64,000 nt of DNA from Rufibacter sediminis (GTDB lineage Bacteria > Bacteroidota > Bacteroidia > Cytophagales > Hymenobacteraceae), in the NCBI RefSeq assembly GCF_014269285.1, contig NZ_JACOAF010000010.1, forward strand, positions 23,272 to 87,271, given 5' to 3'. Both the position numbers and the translations under genes were made by a program. The notes under the pieces are model-generated. The model had not been told where the DNA came from. It searched no databases and was given only the letters and a program-made list of their open reading frames with translations. Below are positions 1 to 9,911 of this stretch, in pieces (position 1 is the first letter of the stretch; every line of letters starts with the position of its first letter).

Positions 1-1480
1 TGTAAGGGTAATTTTGAAGAATTCCTTCTTGTCCAGGCTTCCAGTAATCTTTGTACCAATCAACGTTGCCATTAGGAACCTGCAAAGTGGCCCAATACAT
101 AATAGATTGGTTGTTGTACCCTGTTGAGGGTAAGTTGTCACTGTATTTGTTGGTGTAGTTTATTTTGCTGGAAATTCTGAGCTTATCTGATACGTTCTGA
201 TTTAAAGATAAAGCCACTGTATTCCTGTCATATCCAGTGTTAGGAATTATCCAGTCATTGGAAACATTGGTCAGTGAAAAACGGACAGATGTCTTGGCAG
301 TACCACCATCTAGTGTAACTGTATTGGTGAAGGTCTTTCCTGTCTGGAAGAAGTCTTTACGGCTATCTTTATAAGGTATCCAGGGGGTGCGCTCTGTACC
401 GGTTGTTTGCGTTGCCGGATCATATTGGAAGAACATTTGCCCATCAAATTTGGCACCCCAGGCAGAACTGGTACTGCGTGTGCTATTTCCATCTAGGGTA
501 TTGTTGTAAGAGTAATAATTAACTCCTTCGTCTCCCTGCCCATACTCATATTGGTAATCTGGCCAGCGGTTGATGGTTTCTAAAGAAAAGTTAGAATTAA
601 AGGAAACCCCTAATCCTTTAACTCTTGGCTTCCCATCTTTGGTGGTAATGATGATTGCACCGTTTGCCCCTCTTGAGCCATATAGTGCAGTGGCACCTGG
701 TCCTTTCAGAACTGTTACACTTTCAATGTCTTCTGGGTTGATGTCATTTAAGTTTGTTCCAAAGTCAACGGGGCTATCGCCTTGCAGGTAGGCTGTGCTT
801 CCGGAACCAGTTGCACGGCCACTACCGCCATTGATAATTACTCCATCCACCACAATCAATGCTTCACTTGAACCACCTAAGTCATTCTCACCCCGCAGAA
901 TGATTTTATTGGAGCCTGTAGGGCCACCGCCAGACTTTACCATGTTTAGACCGGCAACCCTGCCAGTTAAAGCATCTGTCCAGTTATTCGGCATAGCCTC
1001 AGTTAAGCTTTCTCCTTGTACCGTGGTTGTGGAATACCCTAGGGCTTTTTCTTCACGGGTAATACCCAAGGCTGTAACCACTACCTCGTTAATTTGGGTA
1101 GCGTCAGTTGCTAATCTAATAGTAAGGTTTTCTTCAGGTTTAGTAATTGTAATTTTATATTGCTGATAACCAATAAAGGTAAAGGAGAGGATTGAGCCAG
1201 TCTCTACACTTACCTGGAACGAACCGTCTGCATTGGACATACCTACGGCCTGGTTATTGACAAACACCGTAACACCAGGCATCACAGAACCATCAGTTTG
1301 GTCTACCACTTTCCCTCTTACTGTTACTTTTGCCTGTCGGCTGGCTTGCTGAAGATAAGCCATAGGTCCGGTTGAGCTAGCGAGCACATTTGTGCCAAAC
1401 AGCAAAAGACAGGAGCCAAGTAAAATGCCTTTGCTCAGGCTGTTCCTGCGCTGGGGCGGTGGTTGTAAAAATGTTGTCAT
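1..1480 (-). CDS. SusC/RagA-type TonB-dependent outer-membrane receptor (partial, N-terminal ~493 residues)
   Basis: The frame is open from an ATG at 1480 to the left edge, so the C-terminal half of the barrel lies outside the window. The N-terminus is a signal peptide (ILLGSCLLLFGTNVLAS), followed by a carboxypeptidase-D regulatory-like domain (VRGKVVDQTDGSVMPGVTVF), a TonB-box-like region and a plug domain with the SusC signature (ALIVVDGVIINGG, then DIESVTVLKGPGATALYGSR and GANGAIIITTK). SusC receptors sit in the outer membrane and import large ligands with a SusD lipoprotein, which would be expected just beyond position 1. The gene starts 48 bp after the glpT stop on the same strand, so it is probably the last visible member of the glp operon. 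That suggests a glycerol-phosphate-containing ligand; the ligand is inference. Confidence 0.93.
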   Translation of the reverse strand, partial: MTTFLQPPPQRRNSLSKGILLGSCLLLFGTNVLASSTGPMAYLQQASRQAKVTVRGKVVDQTDGSVMPGVTVFVNNQAVGMSNADGSFQVSVETGSILSFTFIGYQQYKITITKPEENLTIRLATDATQINEVVVTALGITREEKALGYSTTTVQGESLTEAMPNNWTDALTGRVAGLNMVKSGGGPTGSNKIILRGENDLGGSSEALIVVDGVIINGGSGRATGSGSTAYLQGDSPVDFGTNLNDINPEDIESVTVLKGPGATALYGSRGANGAIIITTKDGKPRVKGLGVSFNSNFSLETINRWPDYQYEYGQGDEGVNYYSYNNTLDGNSTRSTSSAWGAKFDGQMFFQYDPATQTTGTERTPWIPYKDSRKDFFQTGKTFTNTVTLDGGTAKTSVRFSLTNVSNDWIIPNTGYDRNTVALSLNQNVSDKLRISSKINYTNKYSDNLPSTGYNNQSIMYWATLQVPNGNVDWYKDYWKPGQEGILQNYPY

Positions 1481-1528
1481 ATTAGGTAGGTTTAGTTTTG
1501 TTGCGTTTCTAGAGTCAGAATAGGAAGA

Positions 1529-2911
1529 TTATGGAAGGTTGAGGTGTAGTTTCTCCCGCTTCCAGGTAAAAGCGGTGAACAGAATGGAAAGCAAACAGGC
1601 GGCTACCAACATGATGAATCCTCCATCCCAGCCCCAGTGGTCTACAATGAAACCCATGGCGATATTGGCAAACAGTGCTCCTCCCAAGTAGCCGAACAAG
1701 CCCGTGAGGCCAGCCGCAGTACCGGCGGCTTTCTTAGGTACCAGGTCCAGCGCCTGTACTCCAATCAGCATCACGGGACCGTAGATTAAGAAGCCGATGG
1801 AGATCAAGGCCACATTGTCGATCCAGAGATTACCCGCTGGGTTTTTCCAATACACCAGCACCGCAATCAAGACCAACACCATGTAGATAATGGTAGCCGG
1901 GGCGCGGCGGCCTTTGAAAACTTTGTCACTGATCCAGCCGCAAAGCAAGGTGCCAGGGATACCCGCGTACTCATAGGCGAAATAGGCCCAGCCAGTTTCT
2001 TTCACGGAGAAACCTTTGGCTTCTTCCAGATAAGTAGGTGCCCAGTCCAGAATGCCGTAGCGCACCAAATACACAAAAGCATTCGCGAAGGCGATGTACC
2101 AAAGTACCCGGTTGTTGAACACGTACTCAAAGAAGATCTGCTTGGCGGTGAGCTCCTGCTCCTGATCAGCAGAGTAATTGGCCGGATAGTCATTTTTGTA
2201 GGCTTCAATGGTAGGCAAACCGCAAGACTGAGGCGTGTCTCTAACCAGCATATAAGCAATAGCGGCAAATACCAATGCTACTAAGCCCGGGAAGTAGAAC
2301 TTGCTTTCCCATGAACCGAAGATGGCAACCGCCGCAATAGCGATAGGACCCACTAACCCGCCGCCCACGTTATGGGCCACGTTCCAGATAGACATCTTAG
2401 TGCCTCTTTCCTTCGTGGAGAACCAATGCACCATTACCCGGCCGCACGGAGGCCAGCCCATGCCCTGGAACCAGCCGTTCAGGAACAGCAGGATGAACAT
2501 GATGGTGATGGAACTGGTGGCAAGCGGGGCAACCCCCATAAAAATCATAGTGAGCGCCGAAAGCAGCAGTCCCACGCTCAGGAAAGTGCGGGCGTTGCTT
2601 CGGTCAGAGACGTTCCCCATTAGAAACTTGCTCAAACCATAGGCAATGGAAACGCCAGACAAAGCAAAGCCTAAATCGGCTTTGGAGTAGCCTTGTTCAA
2701 TCAGGTCGGGCATCACCAGCGAGAAATTTTTGCGGACCAGGTAATAGCCGGCATACCCCAGGAAAATGCCCAGGAATACCTGGGTGCGTAATTTTTTGTA
2801 CTCAGGGCCAATCCGCTCAAGGGGCAGTTGCTCCATGTGAGGGGCAGGTGGAAACAGGCCCTTTTTTGTAGGCGCTGCAGAAGTAATGTTTGTTTGGTTT
2901 GAAACTTTCAA
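1529..2911 (-). CDS. glpT: Glycerol-3-phosphate transporter, OPA family MFS
   Basis: A 460-residue, 12-helix inner-membrane antiporter exchanging glycerol-3-phosphate for phosphate. The family signature [18 protein letters not shown] is present near residues 147-164. Substrate-site equivalents are visible: Arg in YYLVRKNF, His in [10 protein letters not shown] and Arg in [12 protein letters not shown]. The sequence reads very like enterobacterial GlpT over its whole length, so transfer into this lineage is possible. The start appears to be TTG: an in-frame stop lies two codons upstream, and the later ATG (position 2836) would cut off the PPAPH segment that resembles the E. coli N-terminus. 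It follows glpF after 161 bp and is followed by the SusC receptor. Confidence 0.95.
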   Translation of the reverse strand: MKVSNQTNITSAAPTKKGLFPPAPHMEQLPLERIGPEYKKLRTQVFLGIFLGYAGYYLVRKNFSLVMPDLIEQGYSKADLGFALSGVSIAYGLSKFLMGNVSDRSNARTFLSVGLLLSALTMIFMGVAPLATSSITIMFILLFLNGWFQGMGWPPCGRVMVHWFSTKERGTKMSIWNVAHNVGGGLVGPIAIAAVAIFGSWESKFYFPGLVALVFAAIAYMLVRDTPQSCGLPTIEAYKNDYPANYSADQEQELTAKQIFFEYVFNNRVLWYIAFANAFVYLVRYGILDWAPTYLEEAKGFSVKETGWAYFAYEYAGIPGTLLCGWISDKVFKGRRAPATIIYMVLVLIAVLVYWKNPAGNLWIDNVALISIGFLIYGPVMLIGVQALDLVPKKAAGTAAGLTGLFGYLGGALFANIAMGFIVDHWGWDGGFIMLVAACLLSILFTAFTWKREKLHLNLP

Positions 2912-3072
2912 AGTTTAAATAGTTCTATCGGGTGAAGTAAAAGGTTCCACACCATCCTGTAGAGGCGAGTGGTGCATCCTTCAAAATTACTGCGGTTTTT
3001 TCTTTAAAAGGAAGGACCGAAAAACGTAACAAAAGCTTAATACTTGCTCTATTCAGCAGGGGAAGACCAGGA

Positions 3073-3801
3073 TTATTGCAAAATCATAAACAGGAGGGCG
3101 GCGACAGTTGCTCCCGCCAGAGGCCCCAGCACAGGCACCCAGGCGTAGCGCCAATCACTGTGGCACTTGTTCTTGATGGGGATAAGGCTGTGCACAATTC
3201 TGGGCCCAAGATCCCGGGCCGGGTTAATGGCGTAGCCGGTAGTGCCACCCAAGGACAAGCCAATGGCCCAAACCAGAAAGGTAACCGGTAGAGCGCCCAG
3301 GGATCCCATGCCAATAGGAGTCTTCTGCTCGCCCATTTCCGGGGTGGTGATGTACAGGATGACGAAGATCAGGACGAACGTACCCAGCGCTTCACTGAAA
3401 AAATTGGCGAACGGGTGCCGGATGGCAGGCCCGGTGCTAAACACGGCTAGTTGCGCCAACGAGTCTTCCGTGGTGTCAAAATGAGGCTTATAGATAAGCC
3501 AGACGAGCAGTGCTCCCAGGATCGCGCCCAACATTTGGGCAGCGATGTAGAGGCCCACCTGATCCCAGGCGAACTTTCCCACAATGGCCAGGGCCAGGGT
3601 TACGGCCGGGTTCAGGTGCGCGCCGCTATATGGGCCCGCAATCACTACCCCGGCAAATACTGACAATGCCCAGCCCGTGGTAATCACCATCCAACCGGCG
3701 TTATTGCCTTTGGTCCCTTTCAGGACCACATTAGCGACTACGCCGCCTCCCAGAATAATCAGGAACATGGTTCCTATTACTTCGGCTGTAAATGCTGACA
3801 T
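3073..3801 (-). CDS. glpF: Glycerol uptake facilitator (aquaglyceroporin)
   Basis: A 242-residue MIP-family channel for passive glycerol entry across the inner membrane. Both pore half-helices are intact: HLNPAVTLA in the first half and AINPARDLGPR in the second. The Asp after the second NPAR is typical of glycerol-conducting members rather than strict aquaporins. Six hydrophobic segments are visible. It starts 7 bp after the glpK stop, so glpK and glpF are translated from one message, and glycerol is phosphorylated as it enters. Confidence 0.95.
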   Translation of the reverse strand: MSAFTAEVIGTMFLIILGGGVVANVVLKGTKGNNAGWMVITTGWALSVFAGVVIAGPYSGAHLNPAVTLALAIVGKFAWDQVGLYIAAQMLGAILGALLVWLIYKPHFDTTEDSLAQLAVFSTGPAIRHPFANFFSEALGTFVLIFVILYITTPEMGEQKTPIGMGSLGALPVTFLVWAIGLSLGGTTGYAINPARDLGPRIVHSLIPIKNKCHSDWRYAWVPVLGPLAGATVAALLFMILQ

Positions 3802-3808
3802 GGCTGGC

Positions 3809-5332
3809 TTAGGTTAAGGTAGAAGCTGGTTCTAATTGATCATCCTGGGCCCAGGCCTTCGCGGCTCGTACCGCTCGTAACCATCCGGCAGTAAGAGCTT
3901 TGGTATTGTGCGCTTCGCTGCTGGCCTCAAAGCGGTCATGGATGTTCCATTGCTCCTGGATCTGGTCTACACTTTCCCAGAAGCCAACCGCTAAACCGGC
4001 CAGGTAAGCGGCTCCTATGGCGGTGACTTCGGTAATGGCGGGTTTTACCACGCTGGCCTGCAAGATATCAGCTTGAAACTGCATGAGCAGGTTGTTGTCT
4101 GTGGCACCGCCGTCTACCCGAAGTTCCTTGATTTCTATGCCGGCATCGGCTTCCATGGCTTTCAGGACTTCCATGGTCTGGAAGGCGATACTTTCCAGAC
4201 CCGCCCGGGCAATGTGCGCGGAGGTGGTGCCGCGGGTCATACCCACCAGCGTACCCCGGGAGTGCTGGTCCCAGTGGGGAGCACCCAGGCCAGCGAAGGC
4301 GGGGACAAAATAAACCCCTTCGCTGCTGTCTGCTTTCTGGGCGAGGGCTTCTACCTCAGAAGAGGTGGAGATAATGCCTAAGCCATCCCGAAGCCACTGC
4401 ACTACCGCGCCGGCAATGAAAATACTGCCTTCCAAAGCGTAGTGCACCTGGTCTTTGATCTTCCAGGCTACCGTGGTCACCAGTTTGTGGGTGGAGAGGA
4501 TGGGCTTTTCGCCGATGTTCATCAGCATGAAGCAGCCGGTCCCATAGGTGTTTTTGACCATGCCCGGCTTGGTGCACATCTGCCCGAACAAAGCCGCCTG
4601 CTGGTCGCCGGCAATGCCGGCAATTGGTATGCGGGTGGCAAAAATAGAGGCTGAAGTCTCGCCCACCACTTCACTGGAAGAAGTGACCTGTGGCAGCATG
4701 CTGGCCGGTATATCAAACAGATCCAGTAGTTCCTGATCCCATGTAAGGGTATGGATGTTGAATAGCAGCGTGCGGGAAGCGTTGGTAACGTCTGTGGCGT
4801 GCACTTTGCCGCCGGTAAGGTTCCAGATAAGCCAAGAATCAACGGTGCCAAAAGCCAGATGGCCGGCTTCCGCCAGTTCGCGGGCTCCAGCTACGGTCTC
4901 TAGTATCCATTTCACTTTAGTGGCCGAGAAGTAAGCGTCAATCACCAGGCCGGTTTTCTGCTGGATCATCTCTTCCAGGCCCTGTTCTTTCAGATGGTCG
5001 CAATAGCCGGCGGTTCGGCGGTCTTGCCAGACAATGGCATTGTGGATGGCGGCCCCGGTTCGGCGGTCCCAGACTACGGTGGTTTCCCGCTGGTTCGTGA
5101 TCCCAATGGCGGCAATGTGCTCAGCCCGTAAACCTGCTTTGGAAATGGCCTCGGCGGCTACCCCAATTTGCGTAGACCAGATTTCATTAGGATCATGCTC
5201 CACCCAGCCCGGATGCGGATAGAATTGGGTGAACTCCTTCTGGGCCAGGGAGACGATGTTCCCCTGCTGATTAAATACAATGGCACGGGAGCTGGTAGTG
5301 CCCTGGTCAAACGAAAGTATATATTCAGCCAT
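3809..5332 (-). CDS. glpK: Glycerol kinase
   Basis: A 507-residue FGGY-family kinase making sn-glycerol-3-phosphate from glycerol and ATP in the cytoplasm. The N-terminal phosphate-binding motif ([16 protein letters not shown]), the [12 protein letters not shown] segment and the C-terminal [20 protein letters not shown] region are all present, and the length is normal for the family. The start lies 5 bp after the glpD stop and the end lies 7 bp before glpF, so the three genes form one tight transcription unit. Control is expected from the divergent glpR product. Confidence 0.97.
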   Translation of the reverse strand: MAEYILSFDQGTTSSRAIVFNQQGNIVSLAQKEFTQFYPHPGWVEHDPNEIWSTQIGVAAEAISKAGLRAEHIAAIGITNQRETTVVWDRRTGAAIHNAIVWQDRRTAGYCDHLKEQGLEEMIQQKTGLVIDAYFSATKVKWILETVAGARELAEAGHLAFGTVDSWLIWNLTGGKVHATDVTNASRTLLFNIHTLTWDQELLDLFDIPASMLPQVTSSSEVVGETSASIFATRIPIAGIAGDQQAALFGQMCTKPGMVKNTYGTGCFMLMNIGEKPILSTHKLVTTVAWKIKDQVHYALEGSIFIAGAVVQWLRDGLGIISTSSEVEALAQKADSSEGVYFVPAFAGLGAPHWDQHSRGTLVGMTRGTTSAHIARAGLESIAFQTMEVLKAMEADAGIEIKELRVDGGATDNNLLMQFQADILQASVVKPAITEVTAIGAAYLAGLAVGFWESVDQIQEQWNIHDRFEASSEAHNTKALTAGWLRAVRAAKAWAQDDQLEPASTLT

Positions 5333-5337
5333 AGTCT

Positions 5338-6990
5338 TTAGTTTTTGTAGCTCAAAGATTGCTTCTGTACAGGATTGGCAATGGAGGGAGTATAGGCTTC
5401 CAGCAGGTAATTAGAAGCCAGGCTGAAGAAGGCTTGCACCTGCACCTGCTGCCACTGCTGGTCTAAACCCAGTTCCTCTGCCATGAGGCTCGCTACCTTG
5501 GGTGCCATGTCCATGGCGGCTCGGGCGTTCAGGAACAGAACCCGCATTCTTCTGGCCAGGACATCTTCCACCGTGCGGGCCATTTCATTTCTAACCGCCC
5601 AGATGACCTCGGCACCAATATGGGTAAATTGCGCATGCAGCGGGAAACTCAACTCTGGATTCTGGTTGGCCAACTCCTGGATATAGCGTTTGTCTGAACC
5701 GTAAATGGAAAGCGGAGCCGCGGTAGCCTGCGGAGCCGCGAATCCATGGATTTTCAGGGAAGCGGTTACGCAGGGCTTCGCCGGTAGAGCGCCTACTTCA
5801 ATGGCTTTGTCTACCGTGTCCTGTGCCATTCTGCGGTACGTAGTCCATTTGCCGCCCGTAATGGTGACAAGGCCCGACGGAGCTACCAACAGTTTATGGC
5901 TTCTGGAAATTTCTTTGGTGCTGTTTGTGTTCTTGGTAGGGGCAGCCAAGGGACGTAGTCCGGCAAAAACGCTCAGCACATCGGCGCGGGTAGGTTTGCG
6001 CAACATGTACTGACCGGCTGTTTCCAGGATGAAGTCTATTTCCTTGTCAAGCGCCAGCGGCTCCAGGCTGTTCTTGTCCAGCGGCGTGTCGGTGGTTCCT
6101 ACTAATAAGTGTTTATGCCACGGCACCGCGAATAACACGCGTCCGTCTGAGGTTTTAGGGATCATCAGGGCGTTGCTTCCCTCCAGGAAGGAGCTGTCCA
6201 ATACCACGTGTACTCCCTGACTTGGCCTAACCAGCGGATGTTGCGCGGGGGCGTTCATCTGCAGTACTTCGTTCACAAAAACGCCGGTGGCGTTCACTAC
6301 CGTTTTGGCTTTTAGATGGTACTCCTGTCCAGACTCCAGATCTTTGGCAGTAACCCCGGCAACTTTGCCCTGGCTGTCTTTGAGCAGATTGCTTACCTGC
6401 ATGTAGTTCAACAGCACGCCGCCCTGCTCAGCACAGGTTTGGGCAAGGTTAAGCGCCAGGCGGGCATCGTCAAACTGTCCGTCAAAATACTGCACGCCTC
6501 CCTTCAGGCCGCTGGTCCTGATGTTGGGGAGCAGGCTGGCCACCTTTTTGCCGGAGAGAAGGGTGGTTTTGTTGAACCGGTAACGACCCGCCATCAAGTC
6601 ATAGACGGTTAAGCCTACGCCGTACATCATTTCGTTCCACCAGGTGTAGTTGGGGATCACGAACGACTGCACGTTTACCAGGTGGGGGGCATTCTGTAAT
6701 AATAAGCCGCGTTCATAAAGTGCTTCGTACACCAGTTTGATGTCTCCTTGGGCCAGGTAGCGTACTCCGCCATGGACTAGTTTGGTGCTTCGGCTGGAGG
6801 TTCCTTTCGCGAAATCTGCCTGCTCTAATAATAAGGTCTTGAAACCTCTTGACGCTGCGTCCAAAGCAACTCCTAATCCAGTGGCACCCCCTCCAATTAC
6901 AATCATATCCCAAACAGACGACTCGTTCTGTATTTTCTGTAGGAATATCTCTCTCTTGAAAAACGAAGGGTTGGGTTCTTTCTCTTTCAC
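5338..6990 (-). CDS. glpD: Aerobic glycerol-3-phosphate dehydrogenase (FAD)
   Basis: A 550-residue membrane-associated flavoenzyme oxidising glycerol-3-phosphate to dihydroxyacetone phosphate and passing electrons to quinone. The FAD dinucleotide-binding motif is [19 protein letters not shown], followed by [20 protein letters not shown], both family hallmarks. A C-terminal helical DAO_C domain follows. The start read here is GTG at 6990, giving an N-terminal helix before the FAD motif; no ATG is suitably placed. It is first in the glpDKF(T) run and divergent from glpR across a 447-bp gap. Confidence 0.95.
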   Translation of the reverse strand: MKEKEPNPSFFKREIFLQKIQNESSVWDMIVIGGGATGLGVALDAASRGFKTLLLEQADFAKGTSSRSTKLVHGGVRYLAQGDIKLVYEALYERGLLLQNAPHLVNVQSFVIPNYTWWNEMMYGVGLTVYDLMAGRYRFNKTTLLSGKKVASLLPNIRTSGLKGGVQYFDGQFDDARLALNLAQTCAEQGGVLLNYMQVSNLLKDSQGKVAGVTAKDLESGQEYHLKAKTVVNATGVFVNEVLQMNAPAQHPLVRPSQGVHVVLDSSFLEGSNALMIPKTSDGRVLFAVPWHKHLLVGTTDTPLDKNSLEPLALDKEIDFILETAGQYMLRKPTRADVLSVFAGLRPLAAPTKNTNSTKEISRSHKLLVAPSGLVTITGGKWTTYRRMAQDTVDKAIEVGALPAKPCVTASLKIHGFAAPQATAAPLSIYGSDKRYIQELANQNPELSFPLHAQFTHIGAEVIWAVRNEMARTVEDVLARRMRVLFLNARAAMDMAPKVASLMAEELGLDQQWQQVQVQAFFSLASNYLLEAYTPSIANPVQKQSLSYKN

Positions 6991-7016
6991 GTGGCTTATT
7001 AATCGTAAGTAAATGG

Positions 7017-7036
7017 TTGCTTTTTGTTTCGTTTTA
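7017..7036. promoter_or_regulatory. Candidate GlpR operator upstream of glpD
   Basis: Two adjacent decamers, TTGCTTTTTG and TTTCGTTTTA (7 of 10 identical), lie 27-46 bp upstream of the glpD start. The second decamer recurs exactly at 7414-7423 before glpR. Some DeoR-family repressors such as AgaR bind CTTTC-containing direct repeats. That GlpR binds here is inference. Confidence 0.35.
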
Positions 7037-7403
7037 AAATTATACTACTGAAATAAGAAAAGCAAAAGAAATTATCTAAAAGAATAAAGCTAGGGGAGGG
7101 ATATTTTAGAAATTTAGTAAGGAGCTGAGCCAGCTTTTTAGTTATTGGTAAAGAATCACCTACACGAGAATCGTAATCAATAGATTCTCAAAGAGAGAGA
7201 AGGGAAAGGCAGTTGCCGGAATTTTCTTCTATATTTAAGTACTCAGCCGTAAGGCATTTAACAAGCCCAGAAGTACTTATTCTTGGAAAGAATCTGAGTA
7301 AGAAGAGGATAGGAGGGTTGTGACTCAGGATTGTCTTGATAGGCAGGAGTGGAGCAGAGCAGGGGAACTACAGTGATAGAGTTTGAATAAAGGATTTTAT
7401 ATA

Positions 7404-7423
7404 TTTCATTTGATTTCGTTTTA
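7404..7423. promoter_or_regulatory. Candidate GlpR operator upstream of glpR
   Basis: Adjacent decamers TTTCATTTGA and TTTCGTTTTA (8 of 10 identical) end 14 bp before the glpR ATG. The site is followed by a good ribosome-binding site, AGGAG at 7426-7430. The position would suit autorepression. Confidence 0.35.
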
Positions 7424-7437
7424 TAGGAGTTGTTCTA

Positions 7438-8208
7438 ATGATTAATATCACCGAAAGGCATCAACATATAATTAATAAGCTGCAGCAGAAGGGACAGGTA
7501 ACCGTGTTGGACTTGTGCGATGAGCTAAGTGTCTCTTCTGTGACCATCAGAAAAGATCTCAAACTGCTGGAAGACAAAGGGCTCCTTTTCCGGACGCACG
7601 GCGGAGCCACCCAGAACAACCCGTATACCATTGACCGGCCGGTGAATGAGAAAGAGCACATGCAAATCAATGAGAAGCACCGCATAGGGGTAGCGGCGGC
7701 TAAATTGATAGAGGCCAATGACTCCATCCTGATTGCGTCCGGCACTACCGTCATGTCATTGGCGAAGAACATTCAGCCGGTGCCGCTCAAGAACCTGACG
7801 GTGATCACTGCGGCGCTGAACGTGGCGCTGGAACTGATCCGGCACCCCGAGATTGAGATCATGCAGTTAGGCGGCTTGCTGCGGCGCAGTTCCTCGTCGG
7901 TGACGGGGCCTTATGCCGAGAGCGTGCTGTCAGATTTTTCCTGCAGCAAGCTGTTCCTGGGCGTGGATGGCATAGACCTGGAGTTTGGCCTCACCACCAC
8001 CAATGTGATGGAGGCGCACCTGAACCGCCAGATGATCAACATCTCCCAGAAAACCATTGTGCTGGCAGATTCCTCTAAGTTTGGCAAGAGGGGCTTCGGG
8101 CGGATCTGCGGATTTGAGGACATCGACCAGATCATCACCGACAAAGGCATTTCTGACCACACCTACAAGGCCCTGCAGGGAATGGGCGTGAAAGTGACCA
8201 TTGTATAA
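7438..8208 (+). CDS. glpR: DeoR-family transcriptional regulator, probable GlpR
   Basis: A 256-residue repressor-type regulator. The N-terminal winged helix (VTVLDLCDELSVSSVTIRKD, then LFRTHGGA) is the DeoR signature. The C-terminal DeoRC sensor domain has the expected phosphosugar-type pocket (ILIASGTTVMSLAKN; FLGVDGID). It is divergent from glpD, so control of the glp genes by glycerol-3-phosphate is the natural reading, but the ligand is inferred from position. An AGGAG ribosome-binding site precedes the ATG. The gene ends against a 48-bp perfect hairpin shared with convergent oxyR. Confidence 0.85.
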   Translation: MINITERHQHIINKLQQKGQVTVLDLCDELSVSSVTIRKDLKLLEDKGLLFRTHGGATQNNPYTIDRPVNEKEHMQINEKHRIGVAAAKLIEANDSILIASGTTVMSLAKNIQPVPLKNLTVITAALNVALELIRHPEIEIMQLGGLLRRSSSSVTGPYAESVLSDFSCSKLFLGVDGIDLEFGLTTTNVMEAHLNRQMINISQKTIVLADSSKFGKRGFGRICGFEDIDQIITDKGISDHTYKALQGMGVKVTIV

Positions 8209-8218
8209 CTTCTGGGGC

Positions 8219-8266
8219 AAAAGCGTTTCGGGGCCGATTTTGGAAAATCGGCCCCGAAACGCTTTT
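8219..8266. terminator. Perfect palindromic bidirectional terminator (IPR copy 1)
   Basis: Two perfectly complementary 23-bp arms (8219-8241 and 8244-8266; core GCGTTTCGGGGCCGATTTT) are separated by 2 bp. A-runs begin the left arm and T-runs end the right, so it can terminate in both directions. It sits exactly between convergent glpR (ends 8208) and oxyR (ends 8265). It is the most symmetrical member of the IPR family. Confidence 0.85.
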
Positions 8267-9200
8267 ACTTGATTTTTACCACCCGCACCGGGTTGCGCTC
8301 TTTCAACCCGACGGGTACGTGCGCCACAATCTCATCGCGCAGGGCCTCAATCAGGCGCTTCTTCAGGAAACTGCGGTGTACCACCAGGCTCACCTCGCGC
8401 AGCGGCTGCGGATCGGCGAAGGGGCGCACCATGCCTTTCTTTTCTTCAGACAAATCCAGCACTGATAGTTCTGGCAGCAGCGTCATGCCGCGTTGGGTTT
8501 CCACAATCCGTTTGAGGGTTTCCAGGGAGCCGCTCTCGTAATCCAGGTGCACGTTCCGGATGCCTTTGGTGCGGTTGCAGAGCTGCAGTACCTGGCTTCT
8601 AAAGCAATGGCCGTCGTTGAGAAGCCACAGATCGGCGGGGTCAATGGCTTCGGCGGTGATGGTTTCCAGTTTGGCCAGTGTGTGGGAGGGGTGCATGTAG
8701 CCCACAAACGCCTCGTAGAAAAGCGGCACTTCCACAATGGTTTTGTCGTTCAGGGGCGTGACCAGCAAACCCACGTCCAGGAGCTCCAGCCGGAGATTCT
8801 CCACAATATCACCCGTCACCGACTCCTGAATGGTGACGTGTACTTTGGGGTACTTTTGGATAAACGAGGTGATAAACAGCGGCACCAGGTACGGCGCCAG
8901 GGTAGGGATCACGCCAATGCGCAGTTCACCGGTGATGCCGTCTCGCTGCACCTTCACCAGTTCCTCAATCTTCTTGAACTCGGCAACGGCCACCCGGGCT
9001 TGAGCAATCACCTCTTTCCCTAGCTCAGTGGGGCGCACGGGCACGCGGCTCCGGTCAAAGACCTGCACGCCCAGTTCCTCCTCCAGTTTCTGGATCTGCA
9101 TGCTGAGGGTGGGCTGCGTCACAAAGCATTTTTCGGCGGCGGTGGCAAAGTGCCGGTACGTGTCTACAGAAAGCAGGTATTCCAGTTGCGTGTGGGTCAT
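8265..9200 (-). CDS. oxyR: OxyR-type hydrogen peroxide-sensing LysR regulator
   Basis: A 311-residue LysR-family activator. An N-terminal winged helix (HFATAAEKCFVTQPTLSMQI) precedes a periplasmic-binding-like sensor domain. The two redox cysteines of OxyR are present as Cys199 in NDGHCF and Cys208 in VLQLC, at the same numbering as in E. coli when translation starts at the ATG at 9200. A longer frame to 9287 exists, but its first 29 codons are translated IPR repeat, so I reject it. The gene faces dps, ahpC and an AhpD-like gene, which are likely targets. It shares its terminator with glpR. Confidence 0.92.
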   Translation of the reverse strand: MTHTQLEYLLSVDTYRHFATAAEKCFVTQPTLSMQIQKLEEELGVQVFDRSRVPVRPTELGKEVIAQARVAVAEFKKIEELVKVQRDGITGELRIGVIPTLAPYLVPLFITSFIQKYPKVHVTIQESVTGDIVENLRLELLDVGLLVTPLNDKTIVEVPLFYEAFVGYMHPSHTLAKLETITAEAIDPADLWLLNDGHCFRSQVLQLCNRTKGIRNVHLDYESGSLETLKRIVETQRGMTLLPELSVLDLSEEKKGMVRPFADPQPLREVSLVVHRSFLKKRLIEALRDEIVAHVPVGLKERNPVRVVKIK

Positions 9201-9252
9201 AGAGGCGTAGGTAAAAGCGGTGACAAACGTGTTTTTAACAGATGCGTGCTGG

Positions 9253-9292
9253 CCGTTTCGGGGCCGTTTTCCGGAAAAGAGGCTCAAAAAGG
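9253..9292. repeat. IPR copy 2
   Basis: Left arm CGTTTCGGGGCCGTTTTCC faces GGAAAAGAGGCTCAAAAAGG. It lies in the oxyR 5' leader, between the divergent oxyR and dps starts, so termination of a gene end is not its obvious role here. Confidence 0.65.
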
Positions 9293-9334
9293 CGCGGCAA
9301 CGCAGCTAAAACAAAGATAATAGATTTACATGAT

Positions 9335-9352
9335 GATCGTATAAATACTATC
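9335..9352. promoter_or_regulatory. Candidate OxyR operator between oxyR and dps
   Basis: An 18-bp dyad, GATCGTATAAATACTATC, reads GAT.GTAT..ATAC.ATC on both strands. It fits the T-N11-A dyad form of LysR-family sites and lies 83 bp before dps and 135 bp from the oxyR start. It does not match the full four-block E. coli OxyR motif. Binding is inferred from position and symmetry. Confidence 0.4.
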
Positions 9353-9434
9353 AATTTGATCTATAAAATCGTTTCCGGCACCTTTGTCGTATGGGTAGGC
9401 AGTACACAAGTATTTACTAACCTATCACACCACT

Positions 9435-9911
9435 ATGGAATCACACAACGAATTAGGACTGGAACGCAGAGATACCAAAGACCTGGCCGTAAAACTGAAC
9501 GAGCTGCTGGCCAACTACCACGTCTATTACCAAAACCTGCGGGCCTTCCACTGGAACATCAAAGGCGGAAACTTCTTCGCGCTGCACGCCAAGTTTGAGG
9601 AACTGTACACCGAGGCCTTCGAGACCATTGACGAGATCGCGGAGCGTATTCTCACCCTGCGGCACGTGCCCATGCACAGCTTCTCTGATTTCCTGGCCAC
9701 TTCCCGCGTGCAGGAACGCAAAGGCCTTACCTCAGACGTAGACACCGTGGCCGCCACCGTGGAGAACATTGGCCAGATCATTCACCTGGAGCGCGAGGTT
9801 CTGGCCCTGGCCGCCGAACTGGACGATGAAGGCACGCAAGGCCTGATCAGCGATAACCTGAACACCCTGGAGAAGAACCTCTGGATGCTGAACGCTTTCC
9901 AAGGCTCTTAA
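9435..9911 (+). CDS. dps: Dps-family DNA-binding ferritin-like protein
   Basis: A 158-residue protein that forms dodecameric shells, oxidises Fe(II) with peroxide and protects DNA. The inter-subunit ferroxidase residues are all at family spacing: His39 (FHWNIKG), His51, Asp66 and Glu70. The length is normal. It is the first gene downstream of the candidate OxyR operator and transcribed away from oxyR, as in many peroxide regulons. A long imperfect hairpin separates it from ahpC. Confidence 0.95.
   Translation: MESHNELGLERRDTKDLAVKLNELLANYHVYYQNLRAFHWNIKGGNFFALHAKFEELYTEAFETIDEIAERILTLRHVPMHSFSDFLATSRVQERKGLTSDVDTVAATVENIGQIIHLEREVLALAAELDDEGTQGLISDNLNTLEKNLWMLNAFQGS

Larger units (their letters stand above)
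6991..7437. promoter_or_regulatory. Divergent glpD/glpR control region
   Basis: A 447-bp AT-rich gap between the divergent glpD and glpR starts, with no gene seen inside. It should carry promoters for both directions. The only shared motif I could find is a TTTCGTTTTA decamer near each end (separate entries). The middle, about 7080-7390, shows nothing I can name. Confidence 0.55.

Noticed and set aside
9201..9287. N-terminal extension of oxyR to an upstream ATG at 9287
   Set aside because: The extra codons translate IPR copy 2, and starting at 9200 gives E. coli-like numbering for Cys199 and Cys208.
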